NCBI RefSeq assembly: GCF_028823635.1
Contig: NZ_JAPEHU010000001.1
Location: 682,001-746,000 of the forward strand
Source of the DNA: Demequina sp. B12
Lineage (GTDB): Bacteria; Actinomycetota; Actinomycetes; Actinomycetales; Demequinaceae
Length of the DNA: 64,000 nt
Direction of reading: 5' to 3'
Notes under the pieces: generated by a model
Database searches by the model: none
Seen by the model: only the letters and a program-made list of their open reading frames with translations
Told to the model about the DNA's origin: nothing
Program-made: the position numbers and the translations under genes
In this document: piece by piece, positions 48,488 to 56,644 of the stretch
How positions within the stretch are numbered: position 1 is the first letter of the stretch
How the letters are laid out: each line of letters begins with the position of its first letter

Positions 48488-49281
48488 GCGCACGCGAGCC
48501 GGGCAGTGTGAAGTGGGGCGCCGTCATCGGCGTCGGTTTCTTGGGCCTGGCCGTCATTGCAGTATGTCTGTCGCTCGGTTACTGGCAGTGGTCGCGGGGG
48601 TTCCAGTCCGGCCAGGTGATTGAGGCCAGCGATCCTGTGCCGCTGGCCGATCTTGTGGCACCGGCGAGCGCAGCGGGCGCGGGCGTCGGGAAAACCGTCA
48701 CGGTCGAGGGGCAGTGGGCCGATGCTGACGTCGCACTCGTGTCGGGACGTTCCGTCGACGGTGACGACGCTGTCATGGTGGTCCGCCCGTACACGGTGAG
48801 CGGCGATGCCACCGGGACCGGCGAAGAAGCAACGTTGCCTGTGGTGGTGGGATGGTTGCCGCCCGCAGACGTTCACACAGTGAGTGAGCCGGGGGATGAC
48901 TCCGCCATTGACGGCTACCTCCGTGGGGCTGAAGGTGGGTCCGGCATCGCGGACACCCCCGACCAGGAGATCGCTGGGGCGTTCTGGTCGACCACGCTGT
49001 CGCCCGCGGTGTTCGCTCAGCATTGGGACAGCCCCCTATATTCGGCGCTGCTGGTGGCGGAAACGCCAGAGGAAGGCCTCAACGCCCTCCCTGCGCCAGC
49101 ACCTGACCGCGAGGTGAACTTCCGTTCCCTCACCTACGCGATCGAATGGTGGCTGTTCGGCGCTTTCTTCGCGTTCATTGCCGCACGCTGGATACGGGAC
49201 AATGGTCGCGTGCCGTCCGCTCCCGCCACCGGTGACGCGGACACCGCAGACCCCGCCCATGCCAGGAAGGAACCCACGTGA
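48484..49281 (+). CDS. SURF1-family cytochrome oxidase assembly protein
   Basis: SURF1/Shy1 helps insert heme a into cytochrome c oxidase. The 265-residue protein has two membrane segments, one near the start (WGAVIGVGFLGLAVIAVCLS, then LGYWQWSRG) and one near the end (YAIEWWLFGAFFAFIAARWI). An outside domain with VTVEGQWADADVALVSGRSV lies between them. The LTYAIEWWLFG motif is the family end. This points to an aa3-type oxidase elsewhere. GTG start and 4-bp overlaps at both ends. Confidence 0.9.
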   Translation: MSAREPGSVKWGAVIGVGFLGLAVIAVCLSLGYWQWSRGFQSGQVIEASDPVPLADLVAPASAAGAGVGKTVTVEGQWADADVALVSGRSVDGDDAVMVVRPYTVSGDATGTGEEATLPVVVGWLPPADVHTVSEPGDDSAIDGYLRGAEGGSGIADTPDQEIAGAFWSTTLSPAVFAQHWDSPLYSALLVAETPEEGLNALPAPAPDREVNFRSLTYAIEWWLFGAFFAFIAARWIRDNGRVPSAPATGDADTADPAHARKEPT

Positions 49282-49661
49282 GTGAGCACGTCGCGCCAGC
49301 CGGCGCATCGGCCGTCACCCCCGGAGCGTTGACCCGCTACAAGGTCATGGCCATCATCACTGGAGGCCTGCTCATTGTGGTCTTCCTGGGGATGCTCCGC
49401 TACATCCCCGCGCTGGCTACCCCAGAATCCTGGGAGCCCTTCTTCACGATCCTGGCGCAGGTGCACGGCTTTGTGTACGTGGTGTACCTCGCGACGGTGC
49501 TGCAACTGTGGTTGCAGGCCCGGTGGGGATACGGACGCCTCGCCACCATGTTCCTCGGCGGCGTGGTTCCGCTGCTGTCATTCTTTGTGGAGAAGCGCAT
49601 CGCGCGTGAACTCTCCACCACCCCTCAGACTGAAACCACTCCCCAGCAGGAGGCCGCATGA
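49278..49661 (+). CDS. DUF3817 integral membrane protein (second copy)
   Basis: A 127-residue paralogue of the gene at 23643-23996. It has three membrane segments: [40 protein letters not shown] and [31 protein letters not shown] corresponds to GPIHGIAFMVYG of the other copy. Start and stop overlap SURF1 and guaA by 4 bases each (GTGA, ATGA), so the chain GGDEF-SURF1-DUF3817-guaA is translationally linked. The DUF3817-guaA neighbourhood is common in Actinobacteria, from memory. Confidence 0.85.
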   Translation: MSEHVAPAGASAVTPGALTRYKVMAIITGGLLIVVFLGMLRYIPALATPESWEPFFTILAQVHGFVYVVYLATVLQLWLQARWGYGRLATMFLGGVVPLLSFFVEKRIARELSTTPQTETTPQQEAA

Positions 49662-51235
49662 CCGTCCAGCCCACCGAGCATCGGCCCGTTCTGGTCGTCG
49701 ACTTTGGTGCCCAGTACGCCCAACTGATCGCACGCCGTGTGCGCGAAGCGTCCGTGTACTCGGAGATCGTTCCCCACACCATGAGTGCGGCAGACATGCT
49801 CGCCAAGAACCCTGCAGGCATCATCTTGTCCGGCGGCCCCTCATCCGTCTATGAAGAAGGCGCCCCCCGCATCGACGAAGCGATCTTCGACGCAGGCGTG
49901 CCCATGATGGGTATCTGCTACGGCTTCCAAGCCATGGCCCAGGCCATGGGTGGCACCGTTGCTCAGACCGGTAAGCGTGAGTACGGCCGGACCGTCGCAG
50001 AGATCGCAGACCAGGGCGCCGCGCTCGCGGGCAGCCCCACCGAGCAGACCGTGTGGATGAGTCACGGTGACGCGGTTCACGCCGCACCTGAAGGCTTCAC
50101 CGTGCTGGCGCAGACCGACGGTGCCCCCGTCGCCGCATTCGAAAACCTCGACAAGCGCATGTGTGGTGTCCAGTGGCACCCCGAAGTCAAGCATTCACCG
50201 CTCGGTCAGGAATCCATCGAGAACTTCCTGTACCGCGTCGCTGGCCTGACGCCCGACTGGACGTCTGCGAACGTCATTGACGAGCAGGTCGAACGCATCC
50301 GCGCCCAGGTGGGCGACAAGCGCGTCATCTGTGCCCTATCTGGCGGAGTCGACTCTGCGGTCGCCGCCGCCATCGTGCAGAAGGCCGTAGGCGATCAGCT
50401 CACCTGTATTCACGTCGACCACGGGCTCATGCGTGCCGGCGAGGTGGAACAGATCGAGAAAGACTTCGTCGCGTCGACCGGCGTCCGCCTCATCATCCGC
50501 GACGAGAAGCAGCGCTTCCTGGACGCCCTCGCAGGCGTATCCGACCCCGAAACCAAGCGCAAGATCATTGGCCGCGAGTTCATTCGTGTGTTCGAGGATT
50601 CCGCTCGCCAGGTGGTGGAAGAAGCCGGCGCACACGGCGAGGCAGTGGAGTTCCTGGTCCAGGGAACCCTGTACCCCGATGTGGTCGAGTCAGGCGGCGG
50701 TGAAGGTACTGCCAACATCAAGAGCCACCACAACGTGGGCGGACTGCCCGACGACCTGCAGTTCTCCCTCGTGGAGCCTTTGCGCACCTTGTTCAAGGAC
50801 GAGGTCCGCGCTGTGGGCCGCGAGTTGGGGATCCCCGAAGACATTGTGGGACGCCAGCCGTTCCCCGGCCCCGGGCTGGGAATCCGCATCATCGGCGAAG
50901 TGACCGAGGAACGCCTCGACATCCTGCGTGCCGCGGACGCGATCGCCCGTGAAGAACTTACCAAGGCGGGCTTGGACGACGAGATCTGGCAGTGCCCCGT
51001 AGTGCTGCTGGCCGATGTCCGCTCGGTGGGCGTGCAGGGCGATGGCCGCACCTACGGTCACCCCATTGTGTTGCGTCCCGTGTCTTCCGAAGACGCGATG
51101 ACTGCCGACTGGTCGCGGTTGCCCTATGAAGTCATCGCTCACATCTCGAACCGCATCACCAACGAGGTGTCGGACGTGAACCGCGTCGTCATCGATGTGA
51201 CCAGCAAGCCGCCGGGCACCATCGAGTGGGAGTAA
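49658..51235 (+). CDS. guaA: GMP synthase (glutamine-hydrolysing)
   Basis: Converts XMP to GMP with glutamine and ATP. The 525-residue enzyme has the glutaminase domain ([19 protein letters not shown], Cys in [25 protein letters not shown]) and the PP-loop [20 protein letters not shown]. The dimer part has [20 protein letters not shown] and ends [10 protein letters not shown], the normal C-terminus. guaB and guaB3 lie 20 kb and 15 kb upstream. Confidence 0.98.
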   Translation: MTVQPTEHRPVLVVDFGAQYAQLIARRVREASVYSEIVPHTMSAADMLAKNPAGIILSGGPSSVYEEGAPRIDEAIFDAGVPMMGICYGFQAMAQAMGGTVAQTGKREYGRTVAEIADQGAALAGSPTEQTVWMSHGDAVHAAPEGFTVLAQTDGAPVAAFENLDKRMCGVQWHPEVKHSPLGQESIENFLYRVAGLTPDWTSANVIDEQVERIRAQVGDKRVICALSGGVDSAVAAAIVQKAVGDQLTCIHVDHGLMRAGEVEQIEKDFVASTGVRLIIRDEKQRFLDALAGVSDPETKRKIIGREFIRVFEDSARQVVEEAGAHGEAVEFLVQGTLYPDVVESGGGEGTANIKSHHNVGGLPDDLQFSLVEPLRTLFKDEVRAVGRELGIPEDIVGRQPFPGPGLGIRIIGEVTEERLDILRAADAIAREELTKAGLDDEIWQCPVVLLADVRSVGVQGDGRTYGHPIVLRPVSSEDAMTADWSRLPYEVIAHISNRITNEVSDVNRVVIDVTSKPPGTIEWE

Positions 51236-51244
51236 GCCACTGAC

Positions 51245-51360
<116 letters not shown>

Positions 51361-51375
51361 CGCGTTTGTGCGTGA

Positions 51376-51412
51376 AGGGCCCGGGAACTGTGAGAGTCAG
51401 TTCCCGGGCCCT
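51376..51412. terminator. Bidirectional terminator between guaA and the PspC operon
   Basis: AGGGCCCGGGAACTG (51376-51390) and CAGTTCCCGGGCCCT (51398-51412) form a perfect 15-bp stem with a 7-base loop. It sits between two convergent units, ending guaA from the left and the membrane-protein gene from the right. There is no T run on either side. Confidence 0.75.
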
Positions 51413-51426
51413 GGTGTCTGTGACAG

Positions 51427-51762
51427 CTACTTGGTGTCGGTGTCGGTGAGGGGGTCCGCCAGGTCCGCCATGGCGTCGTCGACCTCGCCGAGCGTGTCCT
51501 CAACATCGGCGAGGGTTTCCTCCACGACGGGGGCGGTGGCGCGCTTCACTTCCCGTGACCGCCCAAGGCCGGACAGTGCTGCCGACAGGATCAGCCATCC
51601 TCCCAGTGAGCCAAGCAGGATGATCGCGAGCAGCTCCAGGTCCACGTCGTAGCCGGAGAACGACACGATCATCAGCGCGCCTGCGCCCATGACGAGCAGG
51701 CCCCACAGTGCGGAGGACAAGCGCTGACCGATGCGGCGGCGGGGGGTTGTGGTGGTGATCAC
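51427..51762 (-). CDS. Small membrane protein of unknown function
   Basis: A 111-residue protein with two membrane segments (SALWGLLVMGAGALMIVSFS and LELLAIILLGSLGGWLILSA). A Lys/Arg stretch (GLGRSREVKRAT) and an acidic cytoplasmic tail (EETLADVEDTLGEVDDAMAD) follow. I do not recognise the family. Its GTG overlaps the stop of the PspC-domain gene by 4 bp (GTGA), so it belongs to that operon and may share its envelope-stress context. Confidence 0.65.
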   Translation of the reverse strand: MITTTTPRRRIGQRLSSALWGLLVMGAGALMIVSFSGYDVDLELLAIILLGSLGGWLILSAALSGLGRSREVKRATAPVVEETLADVEDTLGEVDDAMADLADPLTDTDTK

Positions 51763-53402
51763 GGGGTGACCTCCTCGTTGATGATGAGAGTTCCGCCGTC
51801 ATACGCCGACAGTGTGAGTACGGGCGTATCGGGGTTGGTCAGTTCAACCACGGGGCCGTCGGGTTCACCGGACCACACGCTGCAACTGACGTTGCGTGCG
51901 GGCCAGACCACGAGCTGCGAGTCCGCGTTCGTGATGGCGAGCGACGTGTTCGCAGGCACCGTGACATCGGTGACCATGGCACGCAGTGCGACTGTGCTGT
52001 CTTTGTCGATCGTGGAGTAGCGCAGCACAGCGTTGGCGGGCGCCTGTCCGTCGTAACCGAACCAGTATTCGAGTTCGGTGTTGCCGGGCATGCCCACGTA
52101 GCACTCGCCTTCGATGTAGACGGCCGCGTAGTCGTCGCCGAAGGCCTCTGCGACGGAGATAGTGTCGGGGCCGGCGTAGGTGGGGGTGGGCTCGATATGC
52201 GGTTCGGAACCAGAGTCCCAGCCGATCTCGACACGGGCGTCGTCATAGATGTCGCGTAGATCGTCGGAGTTCGCAGATAGCGTCACGCCGGCCAGCACCA
52301 CCAGGACCGACAGAAAACCCAGGAACCCGAGCCTGCGTCCCGACAGTGCGACGACCACCAGGATTGCTCCCAGCCCGATCGCGACACCAGCAAACCAGGC
52401 CAAAGGCCAGGCCACGGCTAGGGTGCTGACACGTTCCGCGATCACGACGGCGGCTCCGGACACCAGCATGACTCCTAGAAGTGCGAGCCATGCTCCCTTG
52501 CCGGGCCCCGGAACCTTCCACGACTGCCGGGGCGGTGTGGGGGTTGGTGGCTGCGGGGGAGCCGGAGCGACAGGCGGTGTGCTCCATCCCTGGCCGGCGG
52601 CAGAGGGCTGGGGTGCTGCGCTGCCAGGCTGAGGGGCGGCTGGGGCCTGCGGGTGAGGCGAAGAGTTCTGAGAGGGAAGGCCTGTACGAGGGTCACCAGG
52701 CAAGAGCGCTGGTTCCCACGGCTGAGGCTTGTACTCCGCATGCGGGCCGTCGGGTGCGGGAGTGCTGTCCACGGGCTCGCTGGCGGCGTGGCTGTCCGGG
52801 GACTGTGCCGGCACAGCGGACGGTGCGGAGGGCGCCGATGGGGCGGACGGTGCAGCGGCACTGGTCCAGGTTGTTCCGGGCGTCCCCGGCGGCGGGGTGG
52901 GGCCCGTGGTGCGGTTGCCGCGCTTGACGAGGTACACCACGAGGAAGATGCCGCCGCCGATGATGACGAGCGGGATGAGGACGGCGAAGAAAGCGATCAC
53001 GGCACCGAGGTCTCCGTGGTAGCCATCCCAGGGAAAGCCGCCGAAGCGGAACAGGTTGAAGGCGGGCCCGCTGTCGAGGCCCAGGAGGCCCAACAGCGTG
53101 AGGACTGCGATGCCTAGGAGAGCTCCCACGTTGGTCACCCCGCGACCGAAGTCTTGGATGACGATGCGGCCTTGGCGGTCAGGGAGTAGTCCCCAGGCAG
53201 CGGCGTAGGCCAGCATGAACAGTCCGGGGAAGATCAAGAAGGCGAGGACCGCGAGGAGACGGGCCGGTGCGGGTGCGAGGCCCACTCTGGCGCCAAGCCC
53301 GGAGGCGACGCCGCCAAGGCCCTGACCGGATCTCACGAGTCCCCATTCACGGATGCTCGTGAAGAATGCGGCCTCGGTGGGAGGCTGCGGATTCTCGCTC
53401 AT
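51759..53402 (-). CDS. PspC-domain membrane protein
   Basis: A 547-residue protein. The N-terminal PspC domain (residues about 10-75) includes VRSGQGLGGVASGLGARVGL and FLIFPGLFMLAYAAAWGLLP. Two more membrane segments follow, then a long Pro/Ala/Ser-rich linker (about 160-290), then about four membrane segments with GAWLALLGVMLVSGAAVVIA, and a soluble outside domain to the end. PspC proteins sense or transmit envelope stress. It is divergent from the two-component pair at 53583-55250, a LiaF/LiaS/LiaR-like layout. Start: ATG at 53402. Confidence 0.82.
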   Translation of the reverse strand: MSENPQPPTEAAFFTSIREWGLVRSGQGLGGVASGLGARVGLAPAPARLLAVLAFLIFPGLFMLAYAAAWGLLPDRQGRIVIQDFGRGVTNVGALLGIAVLTLLGLLGLDSGPAFNLFRFGGFPWDGYHGDLGAVIAFFAVLIPLVIIGGGIFLVVYLVKRGNRTTGPTPPPGTPGTTWTSAAAPSAPSAPSAPSAVPAQSPDSHAASEPVDSTPAPDGPHAEYKPQPWEPALLPGDPRTGLPSQNSSPHPQAPAAPQPGSAAPQPSAAGQGWSTPPVAPAPPQPPTPTPPRQSWKVPGPGKGAWLALLGVMLVSGAAVVIAERVSTLAVAWPLAWFAGVAIGLGAILVVVALSGRRLGFLGFLSVLVVLAGVTLSANSDDLRDIYDDARVEIGWDSGSEPHIEPTPTYAGPDTISVAEAFGDDYAAVYIEGECYVGMPGNTELEYWFGYDGQAPANAVLRYSTIDKDSTVALRAMVTDVTVPANTSLAITNADSQLVVWPARNVSCSVWSGEPDGPVVELTNPDTPVLTLSAYDGGTLIINEEVTP

Positions 53403-53570
53403 GATGCTCCTTCTCACGTGTGGGGTGCCTGCACACCCGGCGTTGCTTCCAGTGTTTCGGGACCGGGGGTCAGGACGCTATGAGGTATCTCCCTGATTCC
53501 CACCCTGAACTCCATGCGCAGCACCCCCTGATATCACTGCCAACGCGCAGGTAGAAACAGGTGCGTGTGT

Positions 53571-53576
53571 GACGAT
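53571..53576 (+). promoter_or_regulatory. -10-like element before the histidine kinase gene
   Basis: GACGAT ends 6 bases before the GTG at 53583, with no ribosome-binding site. Weak hexamer, same spacing as the others. Confidence 0.3.
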
Positions 53577-53582
53577 GGTGCC

Positions 53583-54599
53583 GTGAGCACTCCCGCTGCG
53601 ACACGTGTCGCACGTCCCTTGGCTCGGCGCAGTTCTGCGCCGGTGTGGTGGCGTGCGCTCTTGGGGGTCGCGATGCTGGCAGGGGCAGGGGTGCTCGCAC
53701 TGCAGCGGTGGAGCACCGAGGACATCCCCGGGTGGCTCCTGCCCGCGTTGTTGTTTTTGTTGTCATTGGGGCTGACCTGGAGTCCGCTCGACGGTGCCTT
53801 TGGGCAGGATGCCCGGCGCCTCAATGTCCAAGGGTTGTTCCGTCGCGACGACTGGTTGCGGTTGTTCGTAGGGTTCGGACTAGGAATCACGGCCCTGGGC
53901 TGGTTTGCGACCTGGGACTACACCGAATCGATTGCTGTGCGTTCCATCGTCACGTCTGTCGTGGTGGTCCTCGGTGTGGCGTTGATGCTGGCGCCGTGGT
54001 GGTTGCGCTTGATCCGGCAAGTCTCGATCGAACGGATGGAGCGCATCCGGGAACACGAACGTGCAGAGATCGCTGCGCACCTGCACGACTCCGTTTTGCA
54101 GACGTTGACGTTGATCCGGGCCCGCGCCGATGAACCGGAGACGGTGTCGCGACTCGCTCGTGCGCAAGAGCGCGACCTGCGCTCGTACCTCTATGCCGAC
54201 CGTGCGGACCCCTCGGACTCTGTGGCGACTGCGCTCGCCGACGCCATCGCAGAAGTGGAAGACGTGCATTCCGTCGCGATCGATACCGTGACCGTGGGAG
54301 ATGCTCCGCTCAGCGCCAACCTGGCCGCGGCTGTCGCCGCGTCAAAGGAAGCCGCCACCAACGCGGCACGTCACGGCATCGGCCCTATTTCTGTGTATGC
54401 GGAAGTCACGGCCGATGCGTTCGAAGTGTTTGTGCGCGATGGTGGCCCGGGCTTCGATGCGGACGCGATTCCGGAGGACCGGATGGGAATTCGGCAGTCG
54501 ATCATGGGACGAGTCCAGCGTCACCACGGCCGCGCAGTCGTGCAGTCGAACGAGGGCGGCAAGACTGAAGTGACAATCACGGTGCCAAAGGAGAGTTAA
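53583..54599 (+). CDS. Sensor histidine kinase (HisKA_3 type)
   Basis: A 338-residue membrane kinase. Four membrane segments fill the N-terminal half (e.g. WRALLGVAMLAGAGVLALQR, LLPALLFLLSLGLTW, LFVGFGLGITALGWFATWDY, SIVTSVVVVLGVALMLAPWW). The phosphoacceptor His is in AEIAAHLHDSVLQTLTLI, and the ATPase part has AASKEAATNAARHGIGPIS and VRDGGPGFDADAIPEDRMGI. It forms an operon with the LuxR-type regulator that starts right after its stop. It faces the PspC gene, which suggests an envelope-stress role. Confidence 0.9.
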   Translation: MSTPAATRVARPLARRSSAPVWWRALLGVAMLAGAGVLALQRWSTEDIPGWLLPALLFLLSLGLTWSPLDGAFGQDARRLNVQGLFRRDDWLRLFVGFGLGITALGWFATWDYTESIAVRSIVTSVVVVLGVALMLAPWWLRLIRQVSIERMERIREHERAEIAAHLHDSVLQTLTLIRARADEPETVSRLARAQERDLRSYLYADRADPSDSVATALADAIAEVEDVHSVAIDTVTVGDAPLSANLAAAVAASKEAATNAARHGIGPISVYAEVTADAFEVFVRDGGPGFDADAIPEDRMGIRQSIMGRVQRHHGRAVVQSNEGGKTEVTITVPKES

Positions 54600-55250
54600 A
54601 TGACGGTTTCTGTGGTGATTGTTGATGATCACGACGTGATTCGTGTGGGCGTGCGCGAGTCGCTGGACCCTGACATCGATGTGCTGGGGGAAGCGCGGGA
54701 TGTTGAGTCCGCGATCGCTGAAATCCTCGACAAGCGTCCCGACGTCGTGATCTTGGACGTCCACCTGCCCGGAGGCACGGGTGCCGGCGCGCTGGACGTC
54801 CTTGCCGAGACGCGCGGCCGGATCGACGGCACACGCGTGCTTGCGCTGTCTGTCTCCGATGCTGCGGAGGACGTGGTTTCCGTGATTCGCGGGGGCGCTC
54901 GCGGCTACGTCACCAAGTCCATTTCCGGCCCGGATTTGTCCGATGCGGTGCGCAGGGTGGCGGGCGGTGACGCGGTGTTTTCGCCGAGGCTCGCTGGCTT
55001 CGTTTTGGATGCCTTTGGAGCGGCAGGGGGAGAAGTCGCAGTGGAAGACGACGAACTCGACCAACTGACTGCCCGTGAACAAGAAGTGATGCGCCTCATC
55101 GCACGCGGCTACACGTACCGCGAGGTGGGGGAGAAGCTGTTTATCTCGATCAAGACAGTCGAGACCCACGTCGGCAAAGTGCTGCACAAGCTGCAGTTGT
55201 CGAACCGGCATGAACTGGCGCATTGGGCTGCTCAACGTCGCATCGTGTGA
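54600..55250 (+). CDS. LuxR/NarL-family response regulator
   Basis: A 216-residue regulator. Receiver domain at residues 1-120, with phospho-Asp in DVVILDVHLPGGTG and the acidic pair in VVIVDDHDVIRVGV; Lys in GYVTKSISGPDLSDAV. The DNA-binding domain is at about 150-212 (LTAREQEVMRLIARGYTYRE, LFISIKTVETHVGKVLHKLQ). Its ATG follows the kinase TAA without a gap, so they act as a pair. The target genes are not known, but the divergent PspC operon is a natural guess. Confidence 0.93.
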   Translation: MTVSVVIVDDHDVIRVGVRESLDPDIDVLGEARDVESAIAEILDKRPDVVILDVHLPGGTGAGALDVLAETRGRIDGTRVLALSVSDAAEDVVSVIRGGARGYVTKSISGPDLSDAVRRVAGGDAVFSPRLAGFVLDAFGAAGGEVAVEDDELDQLTAREQEVMRLIARGYTYREVGEKLFISIKTVETHVGKVLHKLQLSNRHELAHWAAQRRIV

Positions 55251-55346
55251 CATTCCTCACAGGTATCTGAGAGTGCTCCGGAGGTAGCCTGCGGCGACGC
55301 CTCGTCAACCGGGATAGGGGCGTCGTCTCAGGACGGTGGCACAACA

Positions 55347-55763
55347 ATGACGGCGACGATGGCTAGCGCGCCCACGCAGCGTGACGTAAGTCAGGAACGT
55401 TTGCGTGCGCTTGCCTTCTGGGTGGGACACCACCAGATGGCTGAGCCTCAGCCTCACATTGGACCCCGGCCCGACGACTGGCACGCCCGTGAAGAGGCGA
55501 TCCAGCGTCGTGTGGGAGAGCTCGAGTTGATGGTGCCCGAGCTCAAACGCCTTGCAGGTGATGCACGCCCCCAGGTGCGCACCACTGTGGCGAAGGGGTT
55601 CGCGATGCTGGCCCAAGCGGGTCGAGGGCCAGCAGACCGCGACGTGTGGGGACTGCTACTGGACCTGTCGAAGTACGACACCGATCCCGTGGTGCGCGCA
55701 GCCGCCGAGGAAGCCCTCGACGCGCTCGAGCGCCACGGGGCGGTGGCCCGGACCGTCACGTGA
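55347..55763 (+). CDS. Small HEAT-like repeat protein
   Basis: A 138-residue soluble protein of unknown role. The N-terminal half has LAFWVGHHQMAEPQPHIGPR and ELELMVPELKRLAGDARPQV. The C-terminal part has two HEAT-like helix pairs: DARPQVRTTVAKGFAMLAQA and DTDPVVRAAAEEALDALERH. The P-VR-A-A pattern recalls the LRV cluster at 4.7-6.8 kb, but the sequences are not close. The stop overlaps the GTG of the lipoprotein gene by 3 bases, so the two are co-translated. Confidence 0.7.
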   Translation: MTATMASAPTQRDVSQERLRALAFWVGHHQMAEPQPHIGPRPDDWHAREEAIQRRVGELELMVPELKRLAGDARPQVRTTVAKGFAMLAQAGRGPADRDVWGLLLDLSKYDTDPVVRAAAEEALDALERHGAVARTVT

Positions 55764-56548
55764 GGCGCGGCTGGCGAGCCGTCACGCTAGGAGTCGTGGG
55801 GGGCGCAGTGAGTGTGGCAATGGCGCTGGGAGGGTGTACTCCGGCACCGACAAGCCCGGAACCCTACGGCCTGGCAGGGCCCATCGAAGCCAGTGCAGCA
55901 CCGCTCCCCGGTGGAGCAGAGTCCGCGATCCTCGCTCAAGGTTTGGGCAGTGAGGCATACGAAGTCTCCGACCCCACCGCCGGACAAGTCGTAGAAACAG
56001 ACACACAGGTCGCTGTCGCTCACGAAGGCACCATCGCTGAACGGTGGCCCACGTGCGATGACATGCGCACGCTCCTCAGCCCGGGCGCACTCCGATGGCT
56101 CGAACCTGACAACGGTGAGGGTCGCTACTCCGACACCGGCTACTCGCGGACCCTGTCCTGCTCATGGCTTGTCCAGACCCCAGAGGACCTGGAAGGTGCT
56201 GCCCCCTTGTCGAGCGGTGGAGCCATCGCAGTGTTGCTTGATGTCTCCGCGGACCCCATGACCTGGATTGACGTGGAAGGACTCGAAGGAGCCATCGCTG
56301 AGCCCCGGCTCGCTGAGATGGGCGGGTTCATCCTCTCCACCCTCGAAGACCTTGGCGATCCCATCGGAACCGTAGGGCCCACCGTCCATGTGGGCGCGGT
56401 GTCCTTGGGGTGCTCGGTGAACGGGGTCACCGTCCTCGATGAAGCCGAGTCCTCACCCTTCACTGGCCACTGGTGCCTCGACACCGCGCTACGCGTCAGC
56501 ACTGACCTCGCGGAGCGCGGCCTTGCCCACTACCTGCCCGCTGACTGA
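55760..56548 (+). CDS. Putative lipoprotein, function unknown
   Basis: A 262-residue protein. From the GTG at 55760 it reads MRRGWRAVTLGVVGGAVSVA, then MALGGCTPAP, giving a clean lipobox (LGGC) with lipid-bearing Cys near residue 23. The exported part has EGTIAERWPTCDDMRTLLSP, YSRTLSCSWLVQ, VGAVSLGCSVNGVTV and GHWCLDTALRV. Four Cys in the mature part could form two disulfides. The open frame extends upstream, but only this start gives a signal peptide and coupling to the HEAT gene. Confidence 0.8.
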   Translation: MRRGWRAVTLGVVGGAVSVAMALGGCTPAPTSPEPYGLAGPIEASAAPLPGGAESAILAQGLGSEAYEVSDPTAGQVVETDTQVAVAHEGTIAERWPTCDDMRTLLSPGALRWLEPDNGEGRYSDTGYSRTLSCSWLVQTPEDLEGAAPLSSGGAIAVLLDVSADPMTWIDVEGLEGAIAEPRLAEMGGFILSTLEDLGDPIGTVGPTVHVGAVSLGCSVNGVTVLDEAESSPFTGHWCLDTALRVSTDLAERGLAHYLPAD

Positions 56549-56644
56549 CCCTGACGAGTTGCACTAGGGCGCTGCGCCGGGACCGCAGTGCAGTGTCCAC
56601 AGCGGTGTCGCGCGTCGGTGGCAGCGCCTAGAATCGTGGCCGTC

